Below, in pieces: positions 6,624 to 16,510 of a stretch of DNA of 64,000 bases (the stretch's first letter is position 1; each line of letters begins with the position of its first letter). The stretch comes from an uncultured Mycoplasmatota bacterium (GTDB lineage: Bacteria > Bacillota_I > Bacilli_A > RF39 > UBA660). Made by a program: the position numbers and the translations under genes. The DNA is taken from assembly GCA_900551525.1 (NCBI GenBank), contig URWD01000001.1, positions 16,330 through 80,329 of the forward strand. The letters are read 5' to 3'. Under the pieces are notes generated by a model that worked only from the letters and a program-made list of their open reading frames with translations, had not been told where the DNA came from and made no database searches.

Positions 6624-8720
6624 ATGGAAGAAGAAATATTAGAAGAAATTAATAATAATGCTAATGAAATAGTTGAGATTGATGAAAATGAAGAAATAAG
6701 TAATACTCAATATGATATGGAGCAAGTAAATATGCCTAAAAGTAAAAAGGAAAAGAAACCAAGTAAATGGAGTAAACTTGATAAGAAAAAGAAGATAATT
6801 ATAATAGTTAGTATTGTAATAGTTTTACTTGTTATAGTTGGAGTTATATTATACTTTTTAGTGTTTAAAAAAAATAATACGGTTGATAAACCTAAAGATC
6901 CTGTTGTAGTTATTGAAAAAGATAATTATAGATATGAAGATGGTAAACTTATATTTATTGATAAAGATAAAAATGAATTAGGTAGTTATAATTGTGAAAA
7001 TAAAAGTGAAAACTTATGTTATGTAGCAAATTATAGTAATGAAGATAGCTTTGATTCATTTAAAAGAGTATATGAAAGTGGTTTACCTATTGATAATAGA
7101 ACTGATATAATACTTAATAATTATGTATTTGTATATGATAATATGAAAAAAGAAAATGGGAATGTCGTATTATATGATATAAGTAAAGAAAAAGTATTAG
7201 ATACTTATAACTTAGTTAAAGAAGTTAAAGATAGTAAAATTATATATAAAAAAGATAATAAATATGGATTAATTGAAATAAGTGATAATGAAGTAAAAGA
7301 TGTTATTCAAAATTCTTATGAGTATATGGGTTATATTGAAGATACTGATGCTTTAGTAGTTTCTGTTAATAATAATTATTCTTTAGTGGATTTTGAGGGT
7401 AAAGAATTATCTAAAAATGTTCCAGGTTCTATTAAAACATTTGATGGAAGTAGTATTAGTGTTAAAGTTGGAAGTAACTGTTATATCTATGGTTATGATG
7501 GAAAACTTAAGGTAGAAGATGGTTATGATTATATAAGATTTGTAGATAATTATGCTATTGCAGCCGATGGTAAGAAACTATATGTATATGATAAAGATGG
7601 AAGTCCAATGAATATGGATGGTGTTAGAATAAGTAGTAATAGTTATAATACGAAACTAATATTTAATGATAATTTAAGACAAGTTGGTAAAGAAGAAGCA
7701 TTTAATGCATCTGTTACTGGAAAAACAATGCGTATTGAATATGGTGATGAAGCTGCTAGAATTAATTTAAATGAAGGTGCTTTTAATAAATCTTTAGAAT
7801 ATGTAAGTTATTTTGAAGGAAAATTGTATTTTTATAGTGATAGTGAAAAGACTGAACTAATTGGAAGTTATGCTTGTAATTATGCTAATGGTGTTTCTGA
7901 AGGTGATGAAGCACTAGGTAACTGTTTTATTGCTAAAGAAAGTAATATATTTAAAAGCGGAGAAAAAATAGATAATGGATATTTACCAATCTATAATAAA
8001 CGTTTTGTCTTTATAGCAGATACTAAAGCTCCGAATGCAAATGATAATATTATTCTTTGGGATTTAAAAGATAAGAAAAAGATTGCAACATATAAATCAG
8101 TTGATGTAGGTTTTCATGATATAACTAATAAAATAAATTACATTGATACTGCAGGTACTTTGGTTGTTTCTAAGAGTGCTGAAGATGATGCTTATGGTGT
8201 TATAAATATAGCACAAGCTTCTGTAAAAGGAATTATTCCATTTAGAATAAAAGATTCTGATGGTAGTGTAAGTGCTAAAAATATATCATTTAAATTAGTT
8301 GATGATCATTATGTAATTAAAAGAAGTGATGATACATACCATATTTATGATAATAAAGGTAATGAACTTGCTAAAAATGTAAATACTAAATATGAAATTG
8401 TTAAGTATAAGAATGGATATTTAATGGTTAAAAATAATGATAAATATTTGATATATGATAAAGATGGTAAAATAGTAAGTGATGAATATAAAAATATTAT
8501 TATGGAAAATAGATTTTATATAACTATTGATAAAGATAATGTTGTTGGTGTTTTTAAATATGATAGTAAAAATGATTTAACTCGTACTCTTGGAGAAGTA
8601 ATAAAACTTGATAGTGATGATTATGCTAAAGAGTTATCATATGTTGTTAAAGATAATATTTTAAAAATAACTTATAGTCATGATGGAAGTACTACAAGTG
8701 TAGAAATAAATATTGGGTAG
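6624..8720 (+). CDS. Membrane-anchored protein with beta-propeller-like repeats
   Basis: A 698-residue protein. It has a charged, acidic then Lys-rich cytoplasmic N-terminus (residues 1-56), one transmembrane helix (about 58-81) and a large extracellular region. That region contains recurring short units of the type KYGLIEISDNE, YSLVDFEGKEL, CYIYGYDGKLK, KLYVYDKDGS and YHIYDNKGNEL, each an aromatic-rich strand pair ending in a D-G or N-K-G turn. The pattern resembles WG or PQQ/kelch-type beta repeats, suggesting one or two propellers or a beta-solenoid. Paired cysteines (SYNCENKSENLC and SYACNYANG with a later Cys) occur at equivalent places in two halves, suggesting internal duplication around residues 110 and 410. 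The function is unknown; a wall-zone sensor or scaffold is plausible. Followed five bases later by a shorter paralogue. Confidence 0.75.
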   Translation: MEEEILEEINNNANEIVEIDENEEISNTQYDMEQVNMPKSKKEKKPSKWSKLDKKKKIIIIVSIVIVLLVIVGVILYFLVFKKNNTVDKPKDPVVVIEKDNYRYEDGKLIFIDKDKNELGSYNCENKSENLCYVANYSNEDSFDSFKRVYESGLPIDNRTDIILNNYVFVYDNMKKENGNVVLYDISKEKVLDTYNLVKEVKDSKIIYKKDNKYGLIEISDNEVKDVIQNSYEYMGYIEDTDALVVSVNNNYSLVDFEGKELSKNVPGSIKTFDGSSISVKVGSNCYIYGYDGKLKVEDGYDYIRFVDNYAIAADGKKLYVYDKDGSPMNMDGVRISSNSYNTKLIFNDNLRQVGKEEAFNASVTGKTMRIEYGDEAARINLNEGAFNKSLEYVSYFEGKLYFYSDSEKTELIGSYACNYANGVSEGDEALGNCFIAKESNIFKSGEKIDNGYLPIYNKRFVFIADTKAPNANDNIILWDLKDKKKIATYKSVDVGFHDITNKINYIDTAGTLVVSKSAEDDAYGVINIAQASVKGIIPFRIKDSDGSVSAKNISFKLVDDHYVIKRSDDTYHIYDNKGNELAKNVNTKYEIVKYKNGYLMVKNNDKYLIYDKDGKIVSDEYKNIIMENRFYITIDKDNVVGVFKYDSKNDLTRTLGEVIKLDSDDYAKELSYVVKDNILKITYSHDGSTTSVEINIG

Positions 8721-8725
8721 ATAAT

Positions 8726-9637
8726 ATGAAGGATAAAAAGACATTAATAACAATAATTGTGCTTTTGGTAATATTTTTACCTATTGGGCTAGTTGGTACT
8801 ATTAAACATTTTAGTTTACCTAAACAATTAGATAATGGTATAGAAAATCCAGATAAAGAGTTTATACATAATAATAAAGTTTATTTCTATATAGGAGATA
8901 AATTAATGAGTACTTATGAATGTAGTACTTGCTCTATAGCTGATACTGTAATTGATGATAGTAAATATCATACAAATTATTATAAAGGTGATGATTTAGT
9001 CTTATCTGGTGTTATAAATAACTTCTTTAGTGTATTTAAGAAAGATAATAATTATGTTTTATATAATGTAGTAAGTAAAGGTATTGTTGATCAGTATAAA
9101 GAAATTAAAAATTATAATACTGAAGCAACAAGTAGTTTTTTAATAAATCATAAAAGTAGTGGATGGGGAGTTTTATTCTTTGAAATTGGTAAAGTTGCTA
9201 TTGCAAGTGAATATGATTATATTTCTTTACCATCACATTTAATTAATAAAAAGCTAGATACTTCTAAATTTATTGCTATGAGAAGTAACTTGTGGTATAT
9301 AATAAAAGATGATGGAACTTCAGTTCATAAAGCTTTAAGAAGTGAAATAGTAGATTTTAATGATAATTATTATATAACATATGATAATGGATATCATATA
9401 TATGATTATGAAGATGTAGAATATTTAAGTGCTTTACCTAAGACTAATGTATATGGTGTTGGAGATTATATATTTATAATTAATGATAAACAATTATTTA
9501 TTTATAAGAATTTAAATGAAGCTATGGTTAAATTTATGACTCTTCCAGATTATAAAGATTTATATTTTTCAGTAGAAGAAAAGGGAATTGATATTATAAT
9601 TGATGGAAATGTTGTAGAAACACTTGAACTTAGTTAA
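8726..9637 (+). CDS. Paralogue of the upstream membrane-anchored beta-repeat protein
   Basis: A 303-residue protein with an N-terminal membrane helix (about residues 7-26) and an extracellular domain built like one half of the preceding protein. Shared features include a FIHNNKVYFYIGDKLMSTYEC element (compare the DGKLIFIDKDKNELGSYNC start upstream), a CSTC cysteine pair, and repeated strand-turn units such as YHIYDYEDVEY and LFIYKNLNEA. It lacks the long charged cytoplasmic N-terminus. The five-base spacing indicates one operon. The two proteins may form a heteromeric surface assembly, but this is inferred only from the paralogy and neighbourhood. Confidence 0.72.
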   Translation: MKDKKTLITIIVLLVIFLPIGLVGTIKHFSLPKQLDNGIENPDKEFIHNNKVYFYIGDKLMSTYECSTCSIADTVIDDSKYHTNYYKGDDLVLSGVINNFFSVFKKDNNYVLYNVVSKGIVDQYKEIKNYNTEATSSFLINHKSSGWGVLFFEIGKVAIASEYDYISLPSHLINKKLDTSKFIAMRSNLWYIIKDDGTSVHKALRSEIVDFNDNYYITYDNGYHIYDYEDVEYLSALPKTNVYGVGDYIFIINDKQLFIYKNLNEAMVKFMTLPDYKDLYFSVEEKGIDIIIDGNVVETLELS

Positions 9638-9689
9638 ATTATTTGTTAAAATAAGTTCGTATTTTGATGATTTTTGAGGAGTAATATAA

Positions 9690-9846
9690 TTTATTTTGAA
9701 GAGAGTTAGTGGGTGGTGGAAACTAATAAAGATATTATATGAAGGTTGCAAAATGAAAAATAATGCAGAGATGCTATAAAATCAATTAAGTTAAATAAAA
9801 GGATGGTACCGTCAAGAATTGACTCCTTGGTATCATTCTTTTTTTG
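9690..9846 (+). promoter_or_regulatory. T-box leader of valS
   Basis: Stem I shows the conserved AGAGAG followed by a GGTGG distal-loop element (about 9697-9716). A GTT at 9745-9747, in the expected specifier position after the stem I apex, reads as a valine codon. The T-box proper, GGATGGTACCGTC, is at 9801-9813. Uncharged tRNA-Val would stabilise the antiterminator and allow valS transcription; otherwise the terminator listed below forms. The specifier assignment is by eye and is the less certain part. Confidence 0.88.
9800..9845 (+). terminator. T-box-controlled terminator upstream of valS
   Basis: AGGATGGTACC (9800-9810) pairs along its whole length, with some G-U pairs, with GGTATCATTCT (9829-9839), then a T run to 9845. 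It is mutually exclusive with the T-box antiterminator, as in other T-box leaders. Confidence 0.85.
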
Positions 9847-9866
9847 TATAGAAAGAAGGAAGTAAT

Positions 9867-12386
9867 ATGTTAGAAAAAAAGTATAATCATTTGGAAGTAG
9901 AAAATGGTAAATATGAAAAATGGGTTAAGAATGGTTATTTTGAAGAAAGAGAAGGAGGAAAGCCTTATGCTATTGTTATTCCACCACCTAATGTAACTGG
10001 AAAATTACATTTAGGTCATGCTTGGGATACAACTCTTCAAGATATTATTATTCGTTTTAAGAAAATGCAAGGATTTAATGCTATTTGGATTCCTGGTATG
10101 GATCATGCTGGTATTGCAACTCAAGCTAAAGTTGATGCTAAGCTTAAAGAAATGGGTATTAAGCCTAGAGAACTTGATAGGGATGAGTGGCTTCGTTATG
10201 CTTGGGATTGGAAAAATGAATATGCTGAAAATATTCATAAACAATGGGCTAAGTTAGGTCTTTCACTATGTTATTCAAAAGAAAGATTTACTCTAGATGA
10301 AGGATTAAATAGAGCTGTTAATCATGTATTTAAAACACTTTTTGATGAAGGATTAATATATCGTGGAGAAAGAATTATTAACTGGGATCCTGCTCAAATG
10401 ACAGCACTTTCTAATGAAGAAGTTATTTATAAAGAAGTAAAAGGGGCTTTTTATCATATTAAATATTATTTAGAAAATAGTGATGAATATTTAGAAGTTG
10501 CCACAACTAGACCTGAAACATTATTTGGGGATACAGCAGTTGCAGTTAATCCAGATGATGAAAGATATAAAGACTTAATTGGTAAAAATGTTATTTTGCC
10601 AGTAGTTGGAAAGCTTATTCCAATTGTTGGTGATGAACATGCTGATCCTGAGTTTGGCACAGGTATTGTTAAGATTACTCCGGCTCACGATCCTAATGAC
10701 TTTGAAGTTGGTAATAGACATAACTTAGAGAGAATTATTTGTATAAATCCTGATGGAACTATGAATGAAAATGCAGGAAAGTTTGCTGGTCTTGATAGAT
10801 TTGTTGCCCGTGAAAAGTTAGTGGAATATTTAAAAGAAAATGATTTACTTATAAGTGTTGAAGAAATAATGCATAATGTTGGACATAGTGAGAGAAGTGG
10901 AGTAATGGTTGAACCATATCTTTCTAAACAATGGTTTGTTAAAATGCGTCCTCTTGCTGATAGAGTATTAGAAAATCAAAAGAATAAAGATACTAAAGTA
11001 AATTTTGTACCAACTAGATATGAAAAAATTATGAATCACTGGATGGAAATAACTTATGACTGGTGTATTTCTCGTCAGCTTTGGTGGGGGCATAGAATTC
11101 CTGCTTGGTATAAAGGTGATGAAGTTTACGTTGGTGAAGTTGCCCCCGATGGTGATGGCTGGGTTCAAGATAGTGATGTTTTAGATACATGGTTCTCAAG
11201 TGCTTTATGGCCATTTTCAACACTTGGCTGGCCAGAAGAAACTGAAGATTTTAAGAAATTTTATCCAAATAACGTATTAGTTACAGGTTATGATATTATC
11301 CCATTCTGGGTTAATCGTATGACTTTCCAAGGTCTTCATTTTACTGGTCAAAGACCATTTAAAGATTGTTTAATTCATGGACTTATTCGTGATAAACAAG
11401 GAAGAAAAATGAGTAAATCTTTAGGCAATGGTGTAGATCCAATGGATGTTATAGATACTTATGGTGCAGATGCCCTTAGATTTTTCTTGACTACATCTAG
11501 TGCTGCTGGAACTGATTTAAGATACGATGAAGAAAAAGTAAAAGCTAGTTGGAATTTTATTAATAAATTATGGAATGCTTCACGTTTTGTTCTTATGAAT
11601 ATTGAAGATTTAAATGGTTTAAGTTTTGATAATTTAAAAATGGAAGATAAATGGATTTTAACAAGTTTAAATAATACTATTAAAAGTGTAACTAAGAATA
11701 TGGAACAATACGATTTTAATAACGTTGGAACAGAAATTTATAGCTTTGTATGGAATGATTTTTGTGATAATTATATTGAGTTTGCTAAGTTTAGTTTGGA
11801 TGATGTAACGACTAAATCTGTACTTTGTTATGTACTTACTTGCATACTTAAAATACTTCATCCATTTATGCCTTATGTTACTGATGAACTTTATAGTAAT
11901 TTGCCAATGCATGAAGAAAATATAATTTTATCAGAGTATCCAAAATATAATGATGATGAAGTGTTCGATAAAGAATATGAAGAATTTACAAATATTATTG
12001 AATTTATCAAAGTATTTAGAAATGTAAAACTTGAAAATAAAATTGGTAAAGATTTTGGTATAAAGATAAATAATCATGAAGATTATAGTTTAATAATGAA
12101 ACTTCTTCGTATAAATTTAGATGAACATAATGAAATAAAAGGTACTAAGTATAGTGTTATTTATAAAAATTATAATTTAGATATTTATTATGAAAAAGAA
12201 GTTACTGAAGAAGATATGATGCTTTTAAATAAACAAATTAGTGAACTTGAAAGCTCAATTGAAAGAAGAAAAAAACTTTTAAGTAATGGAAATTATGTTG
12301 CTAAAGCACCAAAAGAACTTGTTGAAAAAGAAAGACTTACATTAAAAGCTGAAGAAGAAAAATTAGCAAAATTAAAAAATGAATAA
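9867..12386 (+). CDS. valS: Valyl-tRNA synthetase
   Basis: An 839-residue class I synthetase that charges tRNA-Val with valine in the cytoplasm. The HIGH element is [14 protein letters not shown] (about residues 36-49), and the KMSKS loop is [11 protein letters not shown] (about 512-522). The CP1 editing domain (about 190-330) contains the [17 protein letters not shown] and [15 protein letters not shown] motifs. The anticodon-binding domain follows, and a C-terminal coiled coil (from about residue 775) is typical of bacterial ValRS. The length is near the family norm, slightly short. The ATG follows GAAGGAAG. It is controlled by the T-box leader immediately upstream and stands alone as a transcription unit. 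Confidence 0.98.
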   Translation: MLEKKYNHLEVENGKYEKWVKNGYFEEREGGKPYAIVIPPPNVTGKLHLGHAWDTTLQDIIIRFKKMQGFNAIWIPGMDHAGIATQAKVDAKLKEMGIKPRELDRDEWLRYAWDWKNEYAENIHKQWAKLGLSLCYSKERFTLDEGLNRAVNHVFKTLFDEGLIYRGERIINWDPAQMTALSNEEVIYKEVKGAFYHIKYYLENSDEYLEVATTRPETLFGDTAVAVNPDDERYKDLIGKNVILPVVGKLIPIVGDEHADPEFGTGIVKITPAHDPNDFEVGNRHNLERIICINPDGTMNENAGKFAGLDRFVAREKLVEYLKENDLLISVEEIMHNVGHSERSGVMVEPYLSKQWFVKMRPLADRVLENQKNKDTKVNFVPTRYEKIMNHWMEITYDWCISRQLWWGHRIPAWYKGDEVYVGEVAPDGDGWVQDSDVLDTWFSSALWPFSTLGWPEETEDFKKFYPNNVLVTGYDIIPFWVNRMTFQGLHFTGQRPFKDCLIHGLIRDKQGRKMSKSLGNGVDPMDVIDTYGADALRFFLTTSSAAGTDLRYDEEKVKASWNFINKLWNASRFVLMNIEDLNGLSFDNLKMEDKWILTSLNNTIKSVTKNMEQYDFNNVGTEIYSFVWNDFCDNYIEFAKFSLDDVTTKSVLCYVLTCILKILHPFMPYVTDELYSNLPMHEENIILSEYPKYNDDEVFDKEYEEFTNIIEFIKVFRNVKLENKIGKDFGIKINNHEDYSLIMKLLRINLDEHNEIKGTKYSVIYKNYNLDIYYEKEVTEEDMMLLNKQISELESSIERRKKLLSNGNYVAKAPKELVEKERLTLKAEEEKLAKLKNE

Positions 12387-12393
12387 TGTAATT

Positions 12394-12424
12394 GGCTATT
12401 AGAGGTGTTCTAATAGTCTTTTTT
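12394..12424 (+). terminator. Intrinsic terminator after valS
   Basis: GGCTATTAG pairs with CTAATAGTC around a seven-base loop and is followed by six T residues. Confidence 0.85.
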
Positions 12425-12621
12425 GTTTGTATTTTGCACTAAATTAATAAAAAGATTTAAAAAAAGAAAAAAATTGCATGCTTTAGGAAGAAAATGAATG
12501 TATATCAAAATAATTGATTATATTTGCTTATTTAAAAAAGAAATGGAAAAAAAGAAAATATTCTTATTAAAAATTTACAAAATAAAATAAATTTGTTACA
12601 ATATTGTACGAGGAAAGATAT

Positions 12622-13194
12622 ATGAAAGATGCAATATTATATAAAATATTAAGACCTCTAATTACAGGGTTTTATAAATTGTTTTTTACACCAAAATTTA
12701 TTGGTACTGAAAATATTCCTGCTAGTGGTAGTGTTGTTTTGGCAGGTAATCATACCAGTAATTTTGATGCACCGCTACTTATAAGTGCTACAAAAAGAAA
12801 TGTTCATTTCTTGGCTAAAAAAGAGTTATGGGATGGCCCCAAAAAAATTATTTTTGCTAATATGGGACTTATTCCAGTAGATAGAAAAAATAAAGATGGA
12901 AATGCTTTGATTATGGCAGAAAGATATCTTAAAAATGAAAAATTAATTGGAATATTTCCTGAAGGTACAACAGAAAAAACTGGTGAAATGCTTAAGTTTA
13001 AAAAAGGTACTGTTAAAATGGCGGTAGATACTGATAGCCCAATTGTTCCTTTTGTAATTACTGGCAAATATAAATTATTTTCTAAAGATTTAACGATCAA
13101 GTTTTTAGAGCCAATTAAATGTAATGGTGATATAAAGGAAGAAACAGAGAGACTTATGAATATAATTAAAAAGGAAAGGGAGAATCTAAGATGA
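12622..13194 (+). CDS. 1-acyl-glycerol-3-phosphate acyltransferase-like protein (PlsC family)
   Basis: A 190-residue lysophospholipid acyltransferase. The catalytic HX4D motif is in NHTSNFDAPLL (about residues 44-54), the glycerol-phosphate binding motif is FPEGTTEKTG (about 112-121), and a third conserved block VPFVITG lies near residue 150. It probably acylates lysophosphatidic acid at the membrane. The ATG at 12622 was preferred because GAGGAAAG sits just upstream; the in-frame TTG at 12604 precedes that site. The end overlaps the AMP-ligase gene by four bases, so these genes are translated together as a lipid cluster with a second PlsC-like gene. Confidence 0.9.
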   Translation: MKDAILYKILRPLITGFYKLFFTPKFIGTENIPASGSVVLAGNHTSNFDAPLLISATKRNVHFLAKKELWDGPKKIIFANMGLIPVDRKNKDGNALIMAERYLKNEKLIGIFPEGTTEKTGEMLKFKKGTVKMAVDTDSPIVPFVITGKYKLFSKDLTIKFLEPIKCNGDIKEETERLMNIIKKERENLR

Positions 13195-14924
13195 ATTTAT
13201 TTGCATTTTTAAGAAGAAGAAAACCTATACCTGAACCATGGGCTAAATATTATACGAAAGAAGAATTAAATATAAAAATACCTGATATAAGTATGTATGA
13301 TCAAGTAAAAAAAAGTAGTTATTTGTACCCAAATTATATAGCTTATGAATATATGGGGCGGAAATGTAATTATCAAAATTTTATTAAAGAAATAAATGCT
13401 TATGCCAAAGTTTTTACGAAAGCTGGAGTTAAGCATGGGGATATTGTTACAATAATGCTTCCAAATATGCCAAATGTTTTAGTTAGTTTGTATGCATTAA
13501 ATAAAATCGGTGCTATTGCTAATATGGTACATCCTTTATCTAGTGAAGAAGAAATATTATTTAGTCTGACATCTACCAAAAGTAAACATTTAATAATGCT
13601 AAATACTTTTTATACAAAGATTGAAAATATTATAGATAAAACAGATGTAAAAGAAGTTATTTTTGCTAGTGCATCTGATTATATGCCTTTTTTTCTTAAA
13701 GTTGGTTACAATTTAAGTCAAATTGGTAAATATAAAAAACATCCAAAAAGGGATAAATATTTAAGTTGGAAAGGTTTTTATAAAAAATATTATAGTACTG
13801 AATATATAAAATTTCCTAAGTTTGGAAAGGATACACCCGCAGTTATAATTCATAGTGGTGGTACTAGTGGAACACCCAAAAATGTTGTTATTCAGAATAG
13901 AGCATTTATTCTTGGAGCACTTCAAGAAAAAATATCAATGAAAAATTTGCATGCTGGAGATTGTTGTCTTGCTATTATGCCTAATTTTCATGGCTTTGGT
14001 TTAAGTGTTTTGATGCATACACCACTTGCACTTGGCTGTTATACAATTTTAATTCCTCAATTTGATGCTAAAAAGTTTGATATTATGTTTCATAAGAAAA
14101 ATCCATCATGTGTTTTGGGAGTGCCAACATTATTTGAAGCTTTAATGAGTAATAATAATGTTAAGAATTTGGATTTATCAAATTTGAAGTATATTGTTTC
14201 TGGCGGAGACATTCTACCTAAATCTTTGGAAAATAAAATGAATGAATATTTAAAAGAACATAATTCACCAGGAAAAATTACTCAAGGATATGGACTATCT
14301 GAGGCTCTGGCAGCTGTTTGTCTTGCTTGTGATGATGTAAATAAATCTGGTTCAGTTGGCATACCACTTGCAGGAAATCAAGTTAAGATTATTGATCCAG
14401 CAACTAGAGAAACTTTAAAATATGGAAAAGTCGGGGAAATATGTGTTCATTCAAAAGCTTTTATGCAAGGTTATTTAAATGATGAAAGTGAAACGAATAC
14501 TGCACTTCAAGTACATAAAGATGGACATGTTTGGCTTCATACTGGTGATTTAGGTTATATGGATGAAGATGGTTTTGTTTTTTATAAAGGAAGACTTAAA
14601 AGAATGATTGTTTCAAGTGGATATAACGTGTATCCATCACATGTTGAAGAAGTTATTGAATCACATCCTGCAGTGTTGCAATGTACTGTTGTTGGGGTTC
14701 CTCATCCTTATAAACAAGAAGTGCCAAAAGCTTTTATAGTTCTAAAAGAAGGTTATATTGCTATGTTTGTTAAAGATGATATTAAAGCATATTGCAAGAA
14801 AAAATTATCTAAGTATATGATACCAGCTGAATTTGTTTTTAGAAAAAGGCTTCCTAAAACAAAACTTGGTAAAGTAGATTTTAAGAGTTTACAAAAAGAT
14901 ACTCGAGGTGATTACGATGAATAA
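13191..14924 (+). CDS. AMP-dependent acyl-CoA/acyl-ACP synthetase-like ligase
   Basis: A 577-residue member of the ANL (acyl-adenylate forming) superfamily. The nucleotide-binding loop is HSGGTSGTPKNVV (about residues 223-235), the second motif is GYGLSEALAA, the third is HTGDLGYMDEDGF, and the C-terminal catalytic Lys lies in LPKTKLGKVDF. This is the pattern of long-chain fatty acid ligases. Its place between two PlsC-like genes suggests it activates fatty acids, perhaps exogenous ones, for transfer into phospholipid. The exact chain length and thiol acceptor (CoA or ACP) cannot be told. The start overlaps the upstream acyltransferase by four bases and the end overlaps the downstream one by eight. 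Confidence 0.92.
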   Translation: MNLFAFLRRRKPIPEPWAKYYTKEELNIKIPDISMYDQVKKSSYLYPNYIAYEYMGRKCNYQNFIKEINAYAKVFTKAGVKHGDIVTIMLPNMPNVLVSLYALNKIGAIANMVHPLSSEEEILFSLTSTKSKHLIMLNTFYTKIENIIDKTDVKEVIFASASDYMPFFLKVGYNLSQIGKYKKHPKRDKYLSWKGFYKKYYSTEYIKFPKFGKDTPAVIIHSGGTSGTPKNVVIQNRAFILGALQEKISMKNLHAGDCCLAIMPNFHGFGLSVLMHTPLALGCYTILIPQFDAKKFDIMFHKKNPSCVLGVPTLFEALMSNNNVKNLDLSNLKYIVSGGDILPKSLENKMNEYLKEHNSPGKITQGYGLSEALAAVCLACDDVNKSGSVGIPLAGNQVKIIDPATRETLKYGKVGEICVHSKAFMQGYLNDESETNTALQVHKDGHVWLHTGDLGYMDEDGFVFYKGRLKRMIVSSGYNVYPSHVEEVIESHPAVLQCTVVGVPHPYKQEVPKAFIVLKEGYIAMFVKDDIKAYCKKKLSKYMIPAEFVFRKRLPKTKLGKVDFKSLQKDTRGDYDE

Positions 14925-15507
14925 AATGCCTATTTTATATAGAATTGGAAGATTTATACTTGGACCATTTTTTAAATGGTATTATAATCCCACAATAATT
15001 GGAAAAGAAAATATACCAAAAGAAGGTGCTATATTAATAGTAGGTAATCATAAGCATTTATATGATCAATGTTTATCAATTATTTCTACCAAAAGATTTA
15101 TTAAATATATGGCAAAAAGGGAATATTTTGATAATAGAAAGACAAGATGGTTCTTTAAAGCAGTTGGATGTATTTCTGTAGATCGAAGTGTTCATGATGG
15201 TAAAGCAAAAGGAGAAGCAATTGAAACTCTTAAAAATGGAGGAGCTATTGGTCTTTTTCCTGAAGGCACTAGAAATAAAACTCAAGAGTTTTTACTTCCT
15301 TTCAAATTTGGTGCTGTTTCGATGGCCAAAAAAACTGATGCTTATTTAGTGCCATTTGGGATTACTGGTGATTACATTTTTAGAAGTAAAAATTTAGTAA
15401 TTAAATATGGTAAGCCTTTTAAAGTAACGGATATGGAACTTGAAGAAGCTAATAATTTGCTATATGAAACAGTAAAAAAATTAATGGAAGATACATTGGA
15501 AAAGTAG
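14917..15507 (+). CDS. Second PlsC-family acyltransferase
   Basis: A 196-residue acyltransferase paralogous to the one two genes upstream. The HX4D motif is NHKHLYDQCL (about residues 44-53), and the substrate motif is FPEGTRNKTQEFLLPFKFG (about 112-130). The Arg in FPEGTR is conserved here, whereas the upstream paralogue has Thr, so the two may prefer different acceptors. I chose the ATG at 14917, behind GAGGTGAT, over the GTG at 14908, which is part of that ribosome binding site. It overlaps the AMP-ligase by eight bases and is the last gene of the cluster, ended by a terminator that begins within its stop codon. Confidence 0.9.
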   Translation: MNKMPILYRIGRFILGPFFKWYYNPTIIGKENIPKEGAILIVGNHKHLYDQCLSIISTKRFIKYMAKREYFDNRKTRWFFKAVGCISVDRSVHDGKAKGEAIETLKNGGAIGLFPEGTRNKTQEFLLPFKFGAVSMAKKTDAYLVPFGITGDYIFRSKNLVIKYGKPFKVTDMELEEANNLLYETVKKLMEDTLEK

Positions 15508-15526
15508 AATATATTCTGCTTTTTTT
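15503..15526 (+). terminator. Intrinsic terminator after the lipid cluster
   Basis: AGTAGAAT pairs with ATTCTGCT with a two-base loop, followed by T residues. The stem includes the TAG stop codon of the acyltransferase. Confidence 0.8.
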
Positions 15527-15577
15527 CTTGTATTTGAAAGTTTATTATTATATAATTATTTTGAAAGTGAGGTTTTT

Positions 15578-16510
15578 ATGAAAAATATAACAATTTTAGG
15601 TGGTGGAGTATTAGGTAGTCAAATTGCATTTCAAACATGCTACTGTGGATATAATGTCACAATTTATTTGAGAAGTAAAGAAAGTGTTAAAAGATGTAAG
15701 AAAAAACTTGAAGATGTAAAGAAATCTTATATTGATGCTATAAATATGATGAAAAAAGATAAAGATATCAATACTTGGTCTTTAGGTATAGCAGATTTTG
15801 ATAAATTTAATGCTAGTAAATCTTTAAAAATCGTTGAAGAAGTTCTAAATAAAATCAATTTTGAAATTGATTTAGAAAAATCTGTTTGTGATGCTGATTT
15901 AGTAATTGAGTCTATGAGTGAAGATTTTGAAGCTAAAAAAGAAATTTATCAAAGAATAGCATCACTTCTTCCAGAAAAAACAATACTAGTTACTAATTCA
16001 TCAACGATGCTTCCAAGTAAACTTGCAAAGTTTACGAAAAGAGAGGATAAGTTTTTAGCACTTCATTTTGCTAATTCAATATGGAAAAATAATATTGTTG
16101 AAGTAATGATGCATAAAGGTACTAATGAAAAATATTTTGAAGAAGTAATAGATTTTGCTAAAAGTATTAGGATGGTACCACTTCCACTTCGAAAAGAAAA
16201 ATCGGGATATTTACTTAATTCAATGCTAATTCCACTTTTGTTTTCTGGTCTTGATTTACTTGTAAATGGCATAAGTGATGTAGAAAGTATTGATACAGCT
16301 TGGAAAAGAGGAACTGGATCACCAAAAGGACCATTTGAAATACTTGATACAGTTGGACTTAAAACAGCGTATGATATTGTATTAATGTATGTTAAAATTC
16401 CTAAATTTCTAGCACCGTATAACTTTAAAGGTATGGAAAAGTTACTTAAAAATTATATTGATGAAGGAAAGCTCGGTAAGTCTAGCGGGGAAGGATTTTA
16501 TAAATATTAA
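15578..16510 (+). CDS. 3-hydroxyacyl-CoA dehydrogenase
   Basis: A 310-residue NAD-dependent dehydrogenase, probably interconverting 3-hydroxyacyl-CoA and 3-oxoacyl-CoA. The Rossmann motif is GGGVLGSQIA (residues 8-17). The catalytic His-Glu region is represented by LALHFANSIWKNNIVEVM (about residues 161-178), and the C-terminal dimerisation domain has GSPKGPFEILDTVGL and ends SSGEGFYKY, the usual terminal motif. The length matches single-domain HBDH-like enzymes. The partner enzymes of beta-oxidation or butyrate synthesis are not in the window, so the pathway is unclear. The next gene overlaps its stop codon, indicating a small operon with the repair protein and the flavodoxin. Confidence 0.92.
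   Translation: MKNITILGGGVLGSQIAFQTCYCGYNVTIYLRSKESVKRCKKKLEDVKKSYIDAINMMKKDKDINTWSLGIADFDKFNASKSLKIVEEVLNKINFEIDLEKSVCDADLVIESMSEDFEAKKEIYQRIASLLPEKTILVTNSSTMLPSKLAKFTKREDKFLALHFANSIWKNNIVEVMMHKGTNEKYFEEVIDFAKSIRMVPLPLRKEKSGYLLNSMLIPLLFSGLDLLVNGISDVESIDTAWKRGTGSPKGPFEILDTVGLKTAYDIVLMYVKIPKFLAPYNFKGMEKLLKNYIDEGKLGKSSGEGFYKY

Noticed and set aside
10011..11912. Several frames inside valS on both strands
   Set aside because: All lie within a full-length valyl-tRNA synthetase with intact motifs.
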